Part shown: piece by piece, positions 43,701 to 52,755 of the stretch
Layout: the number at the start of each line of letters is the position of its first letter
Position numbering within the stretch: position 1 is the first letter of the stretch
Assembly (NCBI GenBank): GCA_963749825.1
Contig: CAVVOI010000009.1
Location: 186,001-250,000, forward strand
Source: UBA11865 sp963749825
Lineage (GTDB): Bacteria > Chloroflexota > Anaerolineae > Promineifilales > Promineifilaceae
DNA length: 64,000 nucleotides
Direction: 5' to 3'
Translations under genes and position numbers: made by a program
Notes under the pieces: model-generated
What the model was told of the DNA's origin: nothing
What the model saw: only the letters and a program-made list of their open reading frames with translations
Database searches by the model: none

Positions 43701-46700
43701 ACCCCTGGAAAGCGGATCGTTTCCAGGTCGATTCACCCGGTGGGAAGCGATAGATGAGCTTGTAGAAATCACAACGGTGACAACAGATCAAATAGGCAAA
43801 GCAGAGGCGACTTTCACGCCCGCGGCGGGCGGCAACTATCTTGCCGTGGCAACGGTTGTAGATGATGGAGGGCGTAGCCAAACAAGCAGCAGCGTCATGT
43901 GGGTCTCGGATAGCAGTTACGTTGGTTGGCGAACTGATCCAAAAGAAAAGCGGATGGATTTAGTGCCTGACCAGCAAGAATATCGTCCTAATGATGTTGC
44001 CCGGGTATTGGTGCAATCGCCCTTTGAAGGGCCGGTCAATGCCTGGCTGACCATCGAAAGAGGCGATTTGATTGAACAACGTATCGTCACTCTTCAGACC
44101 AATAGCGATATTCTGGAAATACCGATCACTCCTGATCTAGCGCCAAATGTTTATCTTTCGCTTCACGCGGTGACAGGGGTAGATGAATCTAATCCGTTTG
44201 CCGATGTACGCATCGGCATGGTTGAGTTGGTCGTATCACCCGAACAATTAGAACTTGACGTCCAGGTAACGCCGCAACGAGAAATGTACCAACCGGGTGA
44301 AACAGCGGTTTACGATATTCTCGTTACCGATTATCAGGGCAATCCCGTTAAGACGAGTCTAGCATTGTCCCTGGTTGATCTGGCGGTTCTTTCATTGAAA
44401 CAAGATAACGCACCGAATATCATGGATGGCTTCTACTTTCGGCAGCCTATCCGCAGCCAAACCGGCGCAGGCCTGATTATTTCAGGAGAAGGATTGGAGA
44501 TTGAAATACCGGTTGAACAATTGGGCCTTGGTGGCGGTGGGGGAGGATTAGAAGCGGCCGAGGCTGAACGGGTACTCGATTCACAGGGAGAGGACGTTCG
44601 ATCTGATTTTCGCGACACTGCTTTTTGGTTGCCGAAGATTGAAACCGATGTCTCCGGCAAGGCGACAGTTGAAATTCCTCTACCAGATAATGTGACGACA
44701 TGGCGCTTGAGCAGCAAGGGCGTCAGCGACTACGCTTCATCAAATGATACCTTGGTAGGCCAATCCGATCTTGATGTCGTTAGTACATTGCCACTTTTGT
44801 TGCGACCGGTTACGCCCCGGTTCTTTACCGTAGGAGATCTGGTCCAAATAGGAGCGGTCGTTCAAAATAATACAAACGACGCGCTGGATGTATCCGTTAG
44901 CCTTGAGGCAGCGGGAGTCAGCTTGTTAGAATCGGCTCAACAAAACGTTTCTGTTCCTGCTGGAAGCGGTCGCCTGGTCCGCTGGCCGGTCATCGTCGAC
45001 GATGTCGAGTTCGCCGATCTGACCTTCATTGCCGAAGGAGGTGAATTTAGGGATTCGACGAAACCAACTTTTGGCATCGCACCAGACCAGCTGATTCCTA
45101 TCGTTCGTTATACGGGTGAGGATGTGGTTGGAACATCGGGAGTTTTAGCTGAAGCAGGAAGAAGAGTCGAGGCTATCCTATTGCCACCAGATGTAGATAC
45201 TCGCCAAGGTGAGCTACGAATTCAATTGAGTCCATCCCTCGCAGCCGCTATGACTGAGGCATTGGAGTTCGTTAATGATTATGAAATCTGGCCGTCATGC
45301 GCTCAAAACATCTCCTACCGCCTATTAACCAATGCCGCCACAATGCTGGCAGTTCAACGTTTAGACTTGGATGATCCAGATTTGACAGAGGAACTGGATA
45401 GAATAATCGAAAGCGATATCAGTCTTCTACAAGAACTGCAGAAAAGAGATGGTGGCTGGAGTTGGTGCTACAGTGAATCGAGTGACCCCTATCTCTCGGC
45501 ATATGGGCTATTTGCTCTCTCCAAAGCGGAACAGGCAGGTTTTCAAGTCAGCAATTCGGTCTTGAACAAGGGTGCCAATTATTTGGGCAACCAATTGGAA
45601 ACGATGGGCGATTTGACGAATCGAAGCGAGGTGAACCGCCAGGCATTCTTTTTATACGTCCTATCTGAAGTTGGCCATGATATTGAATCCGAACTAGACG
45701 ACTTGGTTGATAGACACAGAGGATTGATAGACCCTTATGCCAAGGCTTTATTGGCTGTGGCCTATGAATCATTCGGTGGCAGTTCAAACCAACAAACTTT
45801 GCTAGCCGATATAAATGACAGCGCAATCGTTAGCGCCAGCGGCGCCCACTGGGAGAATGAAGAGCCAGATTGGGATAATTTGGCCAGCGATATTCGCAAC
45901 ACAGCGATTGTCATCCAGGCTCTAGCCCAACTTGATCCAGAAGGTCCACTAGGACCAAACGCCGTGCGTTGGCTCATGATTGCCAGGACTGCCGGGCATT
46001 GGCCAACGCTTCAAGAAAATGCCTGGAGCATACTGTCGCTAACTGAATGGATGGTTGCAACATCCGAATTGGAAGCGGACTATGCCTATGACGTCGACGT
46101 TAATGGTCAGCCATTAGCTTCTGGTCAATTTGACCAGACTAACGTAACTTCGAACGAAAATCTATCGGTGGCGGTGGATGAACTGATGTCTGATGAGGTC
46201 AACTTCGTTAATTTCCAACGCATCGACGGTCCAGGACGCTTATATTACACGGCTCACCTTGATAGCTTCATCAAGGCAGAGAATCTTGAGCCAATCGACC
46301 GTGGCTTCTTCGTCCAAAGAGCCTATTACGATGCTGCCTGCGATCCCGAGGAAGAAGATTGCCAGCCGATTTCGGCAATAGAGGCTGGAGAGCAAGTTAG
46401 GGTAGAACTAACCATCGTCGTTCCTCATGACCAGGTTTTTACCGTGATCGAGGATCCGATTCCCGCCGGAGCGGAAGCAATTGATCCGGGATTAGAGACT
46501 AGCGCATCGGGAACGGCCGGTTCCATCAAGCGAATTGGCCAGGAGTATGAATGTTGTTTTTGGGGATGGTGGTATTTTGACCGGATCGAGTACCGGGATG
46601 AAAAGGTCGTCTTCTTGAGCGAGTTTCTGCCTGCCGGGACTTACCAGTACACCTATACATTGCAGACAGCAATACCTGGTGAGTACCAGATTAATCCAGC

Positions 46701-46773
46701 TACAGCTCGCCAAGAATTTTTTCCTGAGGTCTTCGGTCGTAGCGATGGATTCTTGTTTGAAATAACGGAGTAG
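40708..46773 (+). CDS. Large bacterial alpha-2-macroglobulin-like lipoprotein lacking the thioester motif
   Basis: A 2,021-residue protein from ATG 40708. The signal LLIALLFLFSSVLTAC ends in a lipobox. About four Big_5-like Ig repeats occupy residues 70-480 (each with a V.FN.PM-type motif, such as VTVMFNRPV and VTFNMPMDKG). The MG region has YLHTDRPIYRPGDSVQYRG; a Gly-rich linker (GLGGGGGG) leads to the A2M domain (TAFWLPKIETDVSGKATVEI) and a helical toroid from about 1520. There the usual CxEQ thioester reads C1531-A-Q-N1534, with the thioester-forming Gln replaced by Asn. Bacterial A2Ms trap proteases in the envelope; this one probably works without a covalent bond. The C-terminal domain ends with YTYTLQTAIPGEYQINPA. 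Confidence 0.9.
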   Translation: MAKKRAYLLIALLFLFSSVLTACRREDAEPTPAQEATETVTVPPTEVPSDLPESPPDGETSSETEVLYDWSPTVVYRAPVIGEELPLDGAITVRFDQPMDEKTVGEALSLRQAGKNISVDGDLAWTHPDTFIFTPKEPLEREALYDLAIAETAQSRSGKALLEPVNLQILTVGYLEVSQVIPEANTRDVETDVAITVMFNRPVVPLVSTGQQADLPQPLEFEPAVSGQGEWVSTSIYRFTPEDSFAGATRYQAIVPAGLEDITGGTLAQDFTWNFTTESPSVVGTVPENGSTGINPSEAMTVTFNMPMDKGSAEAAFVLQPTASVEFSWSENDSILTAVPAPILELETPYELSLTTSARAANGQAGLDRETTIFFDTVPYPTVLETIPANGEIADRHQRGVTIVFASPMDLETIKDGIIIKPAPDDPTYYFNEYNNSLYITFDLERNREYSVTVPGSAADPYGNTLGEAYSWSFTTPGYDPLVSLNLPQPISQLSTSQPTAVDIIHRNVSRIDATLFNADLPIGALVESRIYDYLPTSEALRTWSIPVEKSQDLAEIMNLNLADGDTLPPGVYFLEVNGPEIQEEHGYWQNQRNMIVVADTNLVVKEMFGQVYIWATRLIDGTPAAGLDVTLFDVNGKQIGKAITDAGGLANFAYQPPEDYLPGVLVVSNSPGEAGFGVASSNWSNGISSWSFGLDSAWSDEPAQYVYLHTDRPIYRPGDSVQYRGIVRDTNYGRYPFPTVDEVTVNLEFLTDYEPVEYEFVAELDGNGEFSGEYTIPEDAQLGTYRLYFEGRDVEADRIFTVSEYRKPEFQVTATPSLEETLRGEPIEVVIEAEYFFGGSAADLLVNWTVSEKDYRLPWDGPYYSFGDDGNFFYEPGDPFDFGVGGVFGQYVTSGEGRTDSEGRLVIELPADLLDEVGPGSREVVVEASVFDITEFPVTARASTVFHEGEIYAGIVPAENVGLAGTEMAVDIITVDWNGIAQPDREVEVAFYERVWKPLESGSFPGRFTRWEAIDELVEITTVTTDQIGKAEATFTPAAGGNYLAVATVVDDGGRSQTSSSVMWVSDSSYVGWRTDPKEKRMDLVPDQQEYRPNDVARVLVQSPFEGPVNAWLTIERGDLIEQRIVTLQTNSDILEIPITPDLAPNVYLSLHAVTGVDESNPFADVRIGMVELVVSPEQLELDVQVTPQREMYQPGETAVYDILVTDYQGNPVKTSLALSLVDLAVLSLKQDNAPNIMDGFYFRQPIRSQTGAGLIISGEGLEIEIPVEQLGLGGGGGGLEAAEAERVLDSQGEDVRSDFRDTAFWLPKIETDVSGKATVEIPLPDNVTTWRLSSKGVSDYASSNDTLVGQSDLDVVSTLPLLLRPVTPRFFTVGDLVQIGAVVQNNTNDALDVSVSLEAAGVSLLESAQQNVSVPAGSGRLVRWPVIVDDVEFADLTFIAEGGEFRDSTKPTFGIAPDQLIPIVRYTGEDVVGTSGVLAEAGRRVEAILLPPDVDTRQGELRIQLSPSLAAAMTEALEFVNDYEIWPSCAQNISYRLLTNAATMLAVQRLDLDDPDLTEELDRIIESDISLLQELQKRDGGWSWCYSESSDPYLSAYGLFALSKAEQAGFQVSNSVLNKGANYLGNQLETMGDLTNRSEVNRQAFFLYVLSEVGHDIESELDDLVDRHRGLIDPYAKALLAVAYESFGGSSNQQTLLADINDSAIVSASGAHWENEEPDWDNLASDIRNTAIVIQALAQLDPEGPLGPNAVRWLMIARTAGHWPTLQENAWSILSLTEWMVATSELEADYAYDVDVNGQPLASGQFDQTNVTSNENLSVAVDELMSDEVNFVNFQRIDGPGRLYYTAHLDSFIKAENLEPIDRGFFVQRAYYDAACDPEEEDCQPISAIEAGEQVRVELTIVVPHDQVFTVIEDPIPAGAEAIDPGLETSASGTAGSIKRIGQEYECCFWGWWYFDRIEYRDEKVVFLSEFLPAGTYQYTYTLQTAIPGEYQINPATARQEFFPEVFGRSDGFLFEITE

Positions 46774-46811
46774 CAGAAGTGAGGTTGCTTCATGCACCCT
46801 TTAACCGGAGG

Positions 46812-48026
46812 TTACCATCCTTTGCCGGCTGATATATAGCGAATTTCTCTTTGAGGGTTGCTGAGATAGACCGTTCCGTCTTTGGTAACAAGCACATCTT
46901 CTTCCAGGCTCATGATGCCTCGTTCCGGGATAGGGACGTGCAGCTCCAAAGTAAAGACGTTGCCTTCTTCGACGGCAAGTTGGCAGATCCCATCATATCT
47001 TTCCCATTGCGGCGCCAAAACTGTCGCGCCATCGTGAGCTGACCGGCCTAATAGATGTCCAAGTGCGTGCATGTATTCAGGGTAGCCGGCGTTGATTATG
47101 AAACCGCGGGCGGCCGCGTCGACCTGCCAGCCGGCAACACCGGGTCGAAGCGCAGCTTCACCTTCTTGGATGGCGCCCAGCACAGCAGAAAAAGCGCGTT
47201 GTACCTCCGGAGGTGCTTCCAGCTCCCCATCCTCCAGCACATACCACATACGCTGCAGATCGGAACAGTAACCAGCTATCTTGACTCCCAAATCGATATG
47301 GAGCGTGTGACCTTTTTCCAGCTCGATATCACCAGGGGTTGCATGGCCGACGTTAGAATGAGGGCCACAAGTGACAATGGGATCAACTGACTTTTCCCAG
47401 GCATAATCATAATCTTCCTCCTCGATTCGACCTTGGAGAAAGTTAGCGATCTGTCGTTGAGTCATGCCTGGTCGAACATAGGCATCAATTTCGGCGAAGA
47501 GGGCTTCGGTGGCGGTGATGGCCTGGCGGATGCGCTCGACTTCAGCGCTGATTTTCCGCCCGCGTACGGCGGCGATTATCGCTTCGGCTGATACGAAGCT
47601 TTTAGGATAAGGTGTTCCTTCTAGTATCTTCAACAGGGTATGATAATTTCCAAATGTTAATCCATCTGCCGCAACATCCCTTTCGGAAAAATTGATAGCA
47701 ATGCTCTTAGGCTGGATTGAATCAAGGGCTGTTCGCAAGTGTTTGCTAAGCCCTTTGTGATAGCCAATAACTTGCTCGTAGGCGCCCAAATCGCGGATAT
47801 TTTCCGCATCGAAATGGCCGACGATGGCGATGTGCCGACCGGTGGAAGTTAGGAGAAAGGCGGAATGCCAGGTAACTGATTGGCCGAGAATCAAATCCAA
47901 AGCAGGTTCCGAGACCATTGAGGTTTCTCTGGCAAACGTCAGCCACAGATCAATATTGAGCTCTTGCAGAATTTGTGTTGCTTGAGCGATCTTCTGCCGG
48001 ATTAATTTCGCGTCATTTGGAAACAT
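46812..48026 (-). CDS. M24-family metallopeptidase (Xaa-Pro dipeptidase-like)
   Basis: A 404-residue protein with the creatinase-like N-domain (ARETSMVSEPALDLILG) and a C-terminal pita-bread domain. The five metal ligands are visible: D in LHIDLGVK, D in CSDLQRMW, H in MHALGHLLG, E in TLELHVPIPE and E in SLEEDVLV. Family members remove residues before proline from peptides or act on di-peptides. The lack of a signal peptide suggests a cytoplasmic enzyme. It converges with the alpha-2-macroglobulin gene, with 38 bp between the stops. Confidence 0.88.
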   Translation of the reverse strand: MFPNDAKLIRQKIAQATQILQELNIDLWLTFARETSMVSEPALDLILGQSVTWHSAFLLTSTGRHIAIVGHFDAENIRDLGAYEQVIGYHKGLSKHLRTALDSIQPKSIAINFSERDVAADGLTFGNYHTLLKILEGTPYPKSFVSAEAIIAAVRGRKISAEVERIRQAITATEALFAEIDAYVRPGMTQRQIANFLQGRIEEEDYDYAWEKSVDPIVTCGPHSNVGHATPGDIELEKGHTLHIDLGVKIAGYCSDLQRMWYVLEDGELEAPPEVQRAFSAVLGAIQEGEAALRPGVAGWQVDAAARGFIINAGYPEYMHALGHLLGRSAHDGATVLAPQWERYDGICQLAVEEGNVFTLELHVPIPERGIMSLEEDVLVTKDGTVYLSNPQREIRYISAGKGW

Positions 48027-48147
48027 GGATGACCTCAGTCGAAAAAAGATGACAGCTAGTGAGAATTGCTCAGCTTCGTTGGATCTGGCGATGCAACAGG
48101 CTAGCAGTTGAGGAAATCAAGCTTTTGGGTTGGCAGAGTAAATACGG

Positions 48148-49182
48148 TTAGGAGTCGCCAGTAATCACGGTATATATCTTATGGAGCTCTTCATCCGAGT
48201 AATAATGGATGACGATTTTCCCACCTTCTAGTCCTGGTTGAATATTTACTCTTGTGCCCAACGATAGGCGAAACTGATCTTCTAGATCGACGAGCTCTGG
48301 CGAAACTTCTTTGGCCGGTTTGGCTTTGGGTTTTTCACTCGACAATCTTTTTTCTACCAGAGATTCCGTTTGCCGAACGCTTAAGTCTCGGGCAATGATG
48401 ATATCCTTGATCTCGGTTTGCATCTGCGGCGTTGGCAGAGGAAGTAAAGCGACGGCATGTTCGGCGCTTATCTTACCGGCCGCAACGGCATTTTTGATCT
48501 CTTCAGGAATATCGAGACCGTAAACCGATACCAGGGCCTCTACCTGGCGAACGCTGAGCCCTCGTTCTATGATGCTGTCCAAGACTGACTTTTGGACCTC
48601 GGCCGTTGGCAACGGTAGTAATGCTCGCGCATGTGCGCCTCTGATCTTGCCCTCTACTATCGCAGCCTGAACGCTCTCTGGTAGGATCAAGAGTCGAACG
48701 ATATTGGCGATCGTCGGCCGGCTTTTGCTCACTCGCCTGGCAACCTCCTCTTGGGTTAGGCCGAAATCAGAGATCAATTGCTGGTAAGCTAACGCTTCCT
48801 CCAAGGCATTCAGATCATCTCGCTGGATATTTTCTATCAGTGCAAGCTCCAGCATTGCCTGAGGAGTAGCTTCCATTACAACAACGGGTACTTCCGTTAA
48901 ATTGGCCATTTTAGCGGCTCGCCATCGCCTTTCGCCGGCAATGAGAGTGTACTGGCCTTCGGCCGCCTGTCGTACGACGAGGGGTTGGATCAAACCATGT
49001 TCGTGAATGGAGTCCGCCAATTCAGCCAATTTAACCGCATCAAGGGTGCTGCGAGGTTGTTGTGGATTGGGGCTGATCGCTTCAATAGAAACGGTTCGCA
49101 ATCCGCTGTCTGCTTCGTCTGGTGTATCGGTCGTTGGAATTAACGATCCAAGACCTTTGCCCAATCCTCTTCTTTTCGTCAT
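48148..49182 (-). CDS. parB: Chromosome-partitioning protein ParB
   Basis: From ATG 49182 (GAGGG 9 nt upstream; ATG 49191 abuts that site) the protein has 344 residues. It starts with KRRGLGKGLGSLIP, followed by the CTPase/DNA-gate motif LIAGERRWRAAKMANL, LIENIQRDDLNALEEA and the HTH LTQEEVARRVSKSRPTIAN. The region after the HTH is duplicated: KIRGAHARALLPLP...LSVRQVEALV and KISAEHAVALLPLP...LSVRQTESLV. The end forms the dimerisation domain. ParB binds parS and slides as a clamp; no parS was spotted by eye in the window. It lies 38 bp after parA. Confidence 0.93.
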   Translation of the reverse strand: MTKRRGLGKGLGSLIPTTDTPDEADSGLRTVSIEAISPNPQQPRSTLDAVKLAELADSIHEHGLIQPLVVRQAAEGQYTLIAGERRWRAAKMANLTEVPVVVMEATPQAMLELALIENIQRDDLNALEEALAYQQLISDFGLTQEEVARRVSKSRPTIANIVRLLILPESVQAAIVEGKIRGAHARALLPLPTAEVQKSVLDSIIERGLSVRQVEALVSVYGLDIPEEIKNAVAAGKISAEHAVALLPLPTPQMQTEIKDIIIARDLSVRQTESLVEKRLSSEKPKAKPAKEVSPELVDLEDQFRLSLGTRVNIQPGLEGGKIVIHYYSDEELHKIYTVITGDS

Positions 49183-49220
49183 TTGCCGCATCCCTCAAAA
49201 ATTATCATGGTTTTTTCCAG

Positions 49221-50000
49221 CTAGCTACTCTTGGCTATGTCACCGCTTAGGATTTCTTTTGCCAGCACTTTATAAGCAATTCCTCCGGGAGAAGTCGGCG
49301 CATATAAGCTTATCGGCTGCCCGTAACTCGGAGCCTCACTCAGACGCACGTTACGAGGAATGATTGTTCTGAAGACTTTGCCGGGAAAGTGGTCCCGTAC
49401 TTCTTCAACAACCTGGCGGCTGAGATTGGTCCGGCTATCGTACATGGTCATGATGAGGCCTCGAATCTTTAGATCGGGATTAAGATGTCGTTTAACGAGC
49501 TGGATCGTCTCCAGCAGCTGAGATAATCCCTCAAGAGCCAAATATTCGCATTGAACCGGGATTATCACTCCGTCTTGAGCAGCGGCAAGAGCATTGATTG
49601 TCAATAAGCCAAGGCTTGGCGGACAATCGACTAGAATATAATCGTATGAGTCTTTTACCAATGATAAAACGCGGCTGAGCCGGTATTCTCGAGCCATCAA
49701 ATTCACTAACTCGACTTCCGCACCTGCCAGGGCCGGGCTAGAGGGTAATAATTTAACCTTGGTTTCAGTATGTTCGATCGTAACCTGTTCGCAAGATGCC
49801 TGTTCCAGGAGAAGATCATAGATTGATGGATCGATCTCGTGTTTGTTAAATCCAAAATTAGATGTCGCATTAGCCTGCGGGTCAAGGTCGATAACAAGAA
49901 CTCGATAACCTTGAACTGTCAGGTAGGCGCCGACATTGACGACGCTAGTGGTTTTACCTACACCACCTTTTTGCATGGCAACAGCATAAATCTTTGTCAT
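49221..50000 (-). CDS. parA: Chromosome-partitioning ATPase ParA/Soj
   Basis: A 259-residue deviant Walker ATPase: QKGGVGKTTSVVNVGAYL at residues 10-27, LVIDLDPQANATSNFG, YILVDCPPSLG and RGLIMTMYDSRTNLS. This is the Soj/ParA form without an N-terminal HTH, as in chromosomal systems. With ParB it moves or separates replicated origin regions. parA precedes parB on the minus strand with 38 bp between them. The operon often lies near the replication origin, but no dnaA, gid or rsm genes occur here. Confidence 0.94.
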   Translation of the reverse strand: MTKIYAVAMQKGGVGKTTSVVNVGAYLTVQGYRVLVIDLDPQANATSNFGFNKHEIDPSIYDLLLEQASCEQVTIEHTETKVKLLPSSPALAGAEVELVNLMAREYRLSRVLSLVKDSYDYILVDCPPSLGLLTINALAAAQDGVIIPVQCEYLALEGLSQLLETIQLVKRHLNPDLKIRGLIMTMYDSRTNLSRQVVEEVRDHFPGKVFRTIIPRNVRLSEAPSYGQPISLYAPTSPGGIAYKVLAKEILSGDIAKSS

Positions 50001-50057
50001 GATAATATTACGCGCGAATTATCTGGCTCGTGCTGAGGATCAGGAACCGGAATCGTC

Positions 50058-50900
50058 TCAATAATCAGCCTCTTGTCCAATTATCTCTTTGATTGCCTGA
50101 AGTTTAGAATCCAGACTATCGTTGGCAACTGAACTAGCGGCTACTCGGTTGGCAAAATCGCCGGCCTCCCAAGGATTTCCCCTGGTCTGGTGCAAGCGTA
50201 TTAAGAAGGCAGTAGCAAATATATCACCTGCACCGGTTGGGTTTACCTCGGTTACAACTGGCGCCGGTATCTGACGGCTTTCACCGCGAAAAAAAATGGT
50301 GCATCCACCTGCTTGTTGAGTCAATACGACCAGTGATGACAGTTGGAGGATTTGATCGAATGTGCTTTCGTCGGGAATGTCTTCCATACTGACAATTACT
50401 GCTGCGGCGAGTGGCATGACCTTTGTTGCCCCTTGCCATTCGTGAGGTGTTATTCGACCCTGATCATCCCATTCCCGGTACCACCCTTGGGGAGTGAGAC
50501 CGACCAGGCTGTTTGTGAATAAGTCGATTAAACCGGGATCTATCTCATTGGCGATGGGCCCCAAGTGGACGATCGAAGCGCGCCGCCATTCGTTTGGCAC
50601 GTCCTCGGCCGATATTGTCGCTGCCAGGCCAAGGATCTGTTGTTGCCTTCGACCTTGATGATAAGTATTTTTAAACGTAGTGGATTGTTGTGCTGGGACG
50701 TTCCAAACGGAAATTCCGGGAAAAAGATCAGTGAGATCGTAGTCTGCTGAAGCGCTGGTTAATACGGCCGTTCGACAGCCCATAGCTTGCGCGGCAAGGG
50801 CTGAATAAACAACGGTGCCACCGGGTACATAACCGTCTTCTTCAACATCCCTTGAAACATGTCCAACTACGAGATAGTCGACTGGAAAAAGATCATTCAC
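50058..50900 (-). CDS. PfkB-family carbohydrate kinase
   Basis: A 280-residue ribokinase-fold protein. The N-terminal region has DYLVVGHVSRDVEEDGYVPGGTVVYSALAAQAMG, corresponding to the first PfkB signature, and the C-terminal one has EVNPTGAGDIFATAFLIRLHQTRG with the catalytic aspartate in the GAGD motif. The family phosphorylates sugars, nucleosides or sugar-like compounds; the substrate cannot be told from sequence. It lies 57 bp upstream of parA in the same direction. Confidence 0.85.
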   Translation of the reverse strand: MNDLFPVDYLVVGHVSRDVEEDGYVPGGTVVYSALAAQAMGCRTAVLTSASADYDLTDLFPGISVWNVPAQQSTTFKNTYHQGRRQQQILGLAATISAEDVPNEWRRASIVHLGPIANEIDPGLIDLFTNSLVGLTPQGWYREWDDQGRITPHEWQGATKVMPLAAAVIVSMEDIPDESTFDQILQLSSLVVLTQQAGGCTIFFRGESRQIPAPVVTEVNPTGAGDIFATAFLIRLHQTRGNPWEAGDFANRVAASSVANDSLDSKLQAIKEIIGQEADY

Positions 50901-50992
50901 GACCTGATTCTACCTGATAGCATCTTTAGGAGACAACCCAACGCCATATGGTATTATTAGTCCTTATTCCAGAGTAGAGAGGTATTTAGCAA

Positions 50993-52240
50993 TTGCTTAA
51001 GTATTTTCCATTTTTGGCCTTGATTTTCAGCCTAACGGTATTGTCCGCATGCGGGTCTCAGCCGGAGATTACGGTCCAGGTTCCGGCCACAGAAACGAGC
51101 GCACCCTTACCGCAGCGTGGCCTGGCAGGGGTCGAGGTTGTCGAAATTCATCAAATCGAATCATCTCCGGTGCAAGTGAACGTTTATATCCGGGGACATT
51201 TGCCCAATGAATGCGCCACTATCGATCAAATAACGCAGAATCGTACGGATAGCAATTTTAAAGTCACTTTAGAGAGTATTTATTTCGATGATGCATCGTG
51301 TTCATCTGATCCGATCCCTTTCGAGGAAGTAATTGAACTGGATATAGTCGGTCTTACTGCAGGCATCTACGTCGTCGATGTCAACGGCTTGCAGGGCAGC
51401 TTCACATTAAGAACGGATAACATTCCCGATCAGGAAAATGGCGTCATTGGCGGCCAGGTCTGGGTCGATGAGTGTTCCCTAGGGCACCAGGTAGAAGAAT
51501 CATCACCGCCAGCAGGCTGTATTGATGTAGGAGAAGGAAACCTTCAGGCAAATGGCCTCGTCGATATTTCTGAAATGGGCCTGGGCGGAGTTCTGTTGAA
51601 CTTAGGTTCAGGCTCTTGCCCGTCAACTGGACTTGCTGCGACAATATCCGATAGTAGTGGAATGTATCTGTTCAGTGGTTTAAAGGGCGGTACCTATTGC
51701 GTATCAATCGATAATCTTGAAGCCGAGAATCCCACAATCATGCCAACTGGCGACTGGACGTATCCGAGTCGAGATGGTGAAGCAGCCTTGACTGTATCCA
51801 TCATGCCTGGCGAGAGTAATCTGCAAATATATTTTGGCTGGCAGTTTGAGTCGGCCGTTATTGCCCAACCGACACCTAGTGAATGTACTGACAAAGCTAT
51901 TTTTCGAGAGGATGTGTCGATCCCGGACAATACTATTATCTCGGCTAGCGAGCCATTTTCCAAGACCTGGAAACTCCAGAACATAGGCTCTTGTACTTGG
52001 GACGCAGATTATAGCTTGGTCTTCGTGAGTGGAGATCAGATGGACGCTCCCGATAGCGTTCCTTTGACTACCACTGTTGAACCAGGGGACGAGGTCGACT
52101 TTTCTATTCCCTTGATAGCCCCAACTGAGACGGGCGTCTATCGTGCCGAATGGAAAATCTTGAATCCTGATGGCTTTCTATTTGGAATTGGCCCAGGTTC
52201 AGATCGAGCTTTCTGGGTTCAAATAACTGTCGAAGACTAG
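50993..52240 (+). CDS. Lipoprotein with SdrD-B-like and NBR1-type Ig domains
   Basis: A 415-residue protein beginning with TTG; no ATG precedes the signal LALIFSLTVLSAC, whose cysteine is a lipobox residue, and GAGAGG lies about 10 nt upstream. After a beta domain to about 145, a collagen-binding B-like (SdrD-B) module follows (GGQVWVDECS, ISEMGLGGVLLNLG, YLFSGLKGGTYCVSI). The end (about 300-415) is an NBR1-type Ig domain: SIPDNTIISASEPFSKTWKLQN, GSCTWD, LTTTVEPGDEVDFSI. This NBR1 module is common on Chloroflexota surface proteins. Several Cys pairs suggest disulfides. Function unknown. Confidence 0.82.
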   Translation: MLKYFPFLALIFSLTVLSACGSQPEITVQVPATETSAPLPQRGLAGVEVVEIHQIESSPVQVNVYIRGHLPNECATIDQITQNRTDSNFKVTLESIYFDDASCSSDPIPFEEVIELDIVGLTAGIYVVDVNGLQGSFTLRTDNIPDQENGVIGGQVWVDECSLGHQVEESSPPAGCIDVGEGNLQANGLVDISEMGLGGVLLNLGSGSCPSTGLAATISDSSGMYLFSGLKGGTYCVSIDNLEAENPTIMPTGDWTYPSRDGEAALTVSIMPGESNLQIYFGWQFESAVIAQPTPSECTDKAIFREDVSIPDNTIISASEPFSKTWKLQNIGSCTWDADYSLVFVSGDQMDAPDSVPLTTTVEPGDEVDFSIPLIAPTETGVYRAEWKILNPDGFLFGIGPGSDRAFWVQITVED

Positions 52241-52338
52241 TTTTGGTCATCGAAAACAGGAAATATTTTATGTCAATAATAAAATTGACCGAAGTTCCTA
52301 TTGCTTGGAAGGCAAAGGCGGGCTAAGATTACATAACT

Positions 52339-52755
52339 ATGGGTTCAAAAGTGATTTGGCGTCGCCCCTTGTTGACATTAAGCCAGTTGATTGTGCTGCT
52401 ATTTGTTATAGCTGCCTTGATCGTTGTCTTGGACCTTAATCGGAGAGCCAAAGCTGGACGCCTGGTTGGCGTTGGGGAAGAAGCATTGCAGAATGAGCTA
52501 GCGGTGGAGACGACGCGGCAGGTAGAGTTGCAGGCGACGTTGACTTACGTTCAAAGTGATGAGTATGTCGCTGTATATGCTCGTGACGAAGGTGGATTCA
52601 TATTGGATGGCGAAAAGAGAATTGTGCCATTGTTAATAGAAACTACTCCCATCCCGACGCCGATTGCTCAACCAACCCCAGATCCAGCACAAGATGCTGA
52701 GCCCTGGCAGGCCTGGTGGCAGATACTCTTTGACTCGCCTATGCCTGAACGATAA
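52339..52755 (+). CDS. FtsB/DivIC-like septum formation protein
   Basis: A 138-residue bitopic protein: short basic N-terminus, one membrane helix (LIVLLFVIAALIVVLDL, about 18-34), a helical coiled-coil region and the conserved DEYVAVYARDEGGFILDGEKRIVPL, which corresponds to the YxExxARExxGxxxxGE motif of FtsB/DivIC. A Pro/Thr tail (PTPIAQPTPDPAQ) follows. These proteins bridge FtsQ and FtsL at the division site. It stands alone 98 bp after the lipoprotein gene. Confidence 0.75.
   Translation: MGSKVIWRRPLLTLSQLIVLLFVIAALIVVLDLNRRAKAGRLVGVGEEALQNELAVETTRQVELQATLTYVQSDEYVAVYARDEGGFILDGEKRIVPLLIETTPIPTPIAQPTPDPAQDAEPWQAWWQILFDSPMPER

Noticed and set aside
43228..43881. 217-codon leftward frame within the macroglobulin gene
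   Set aside because: Antisense shadow; the opposite strand has strong family motifs throughout.
48027..50057. parS sites near parAB
   Set aside because: I looked for the 16-bp TGTTTCACGTGAAACA-type palindrome by eye and found none; a motif search would be decisive.
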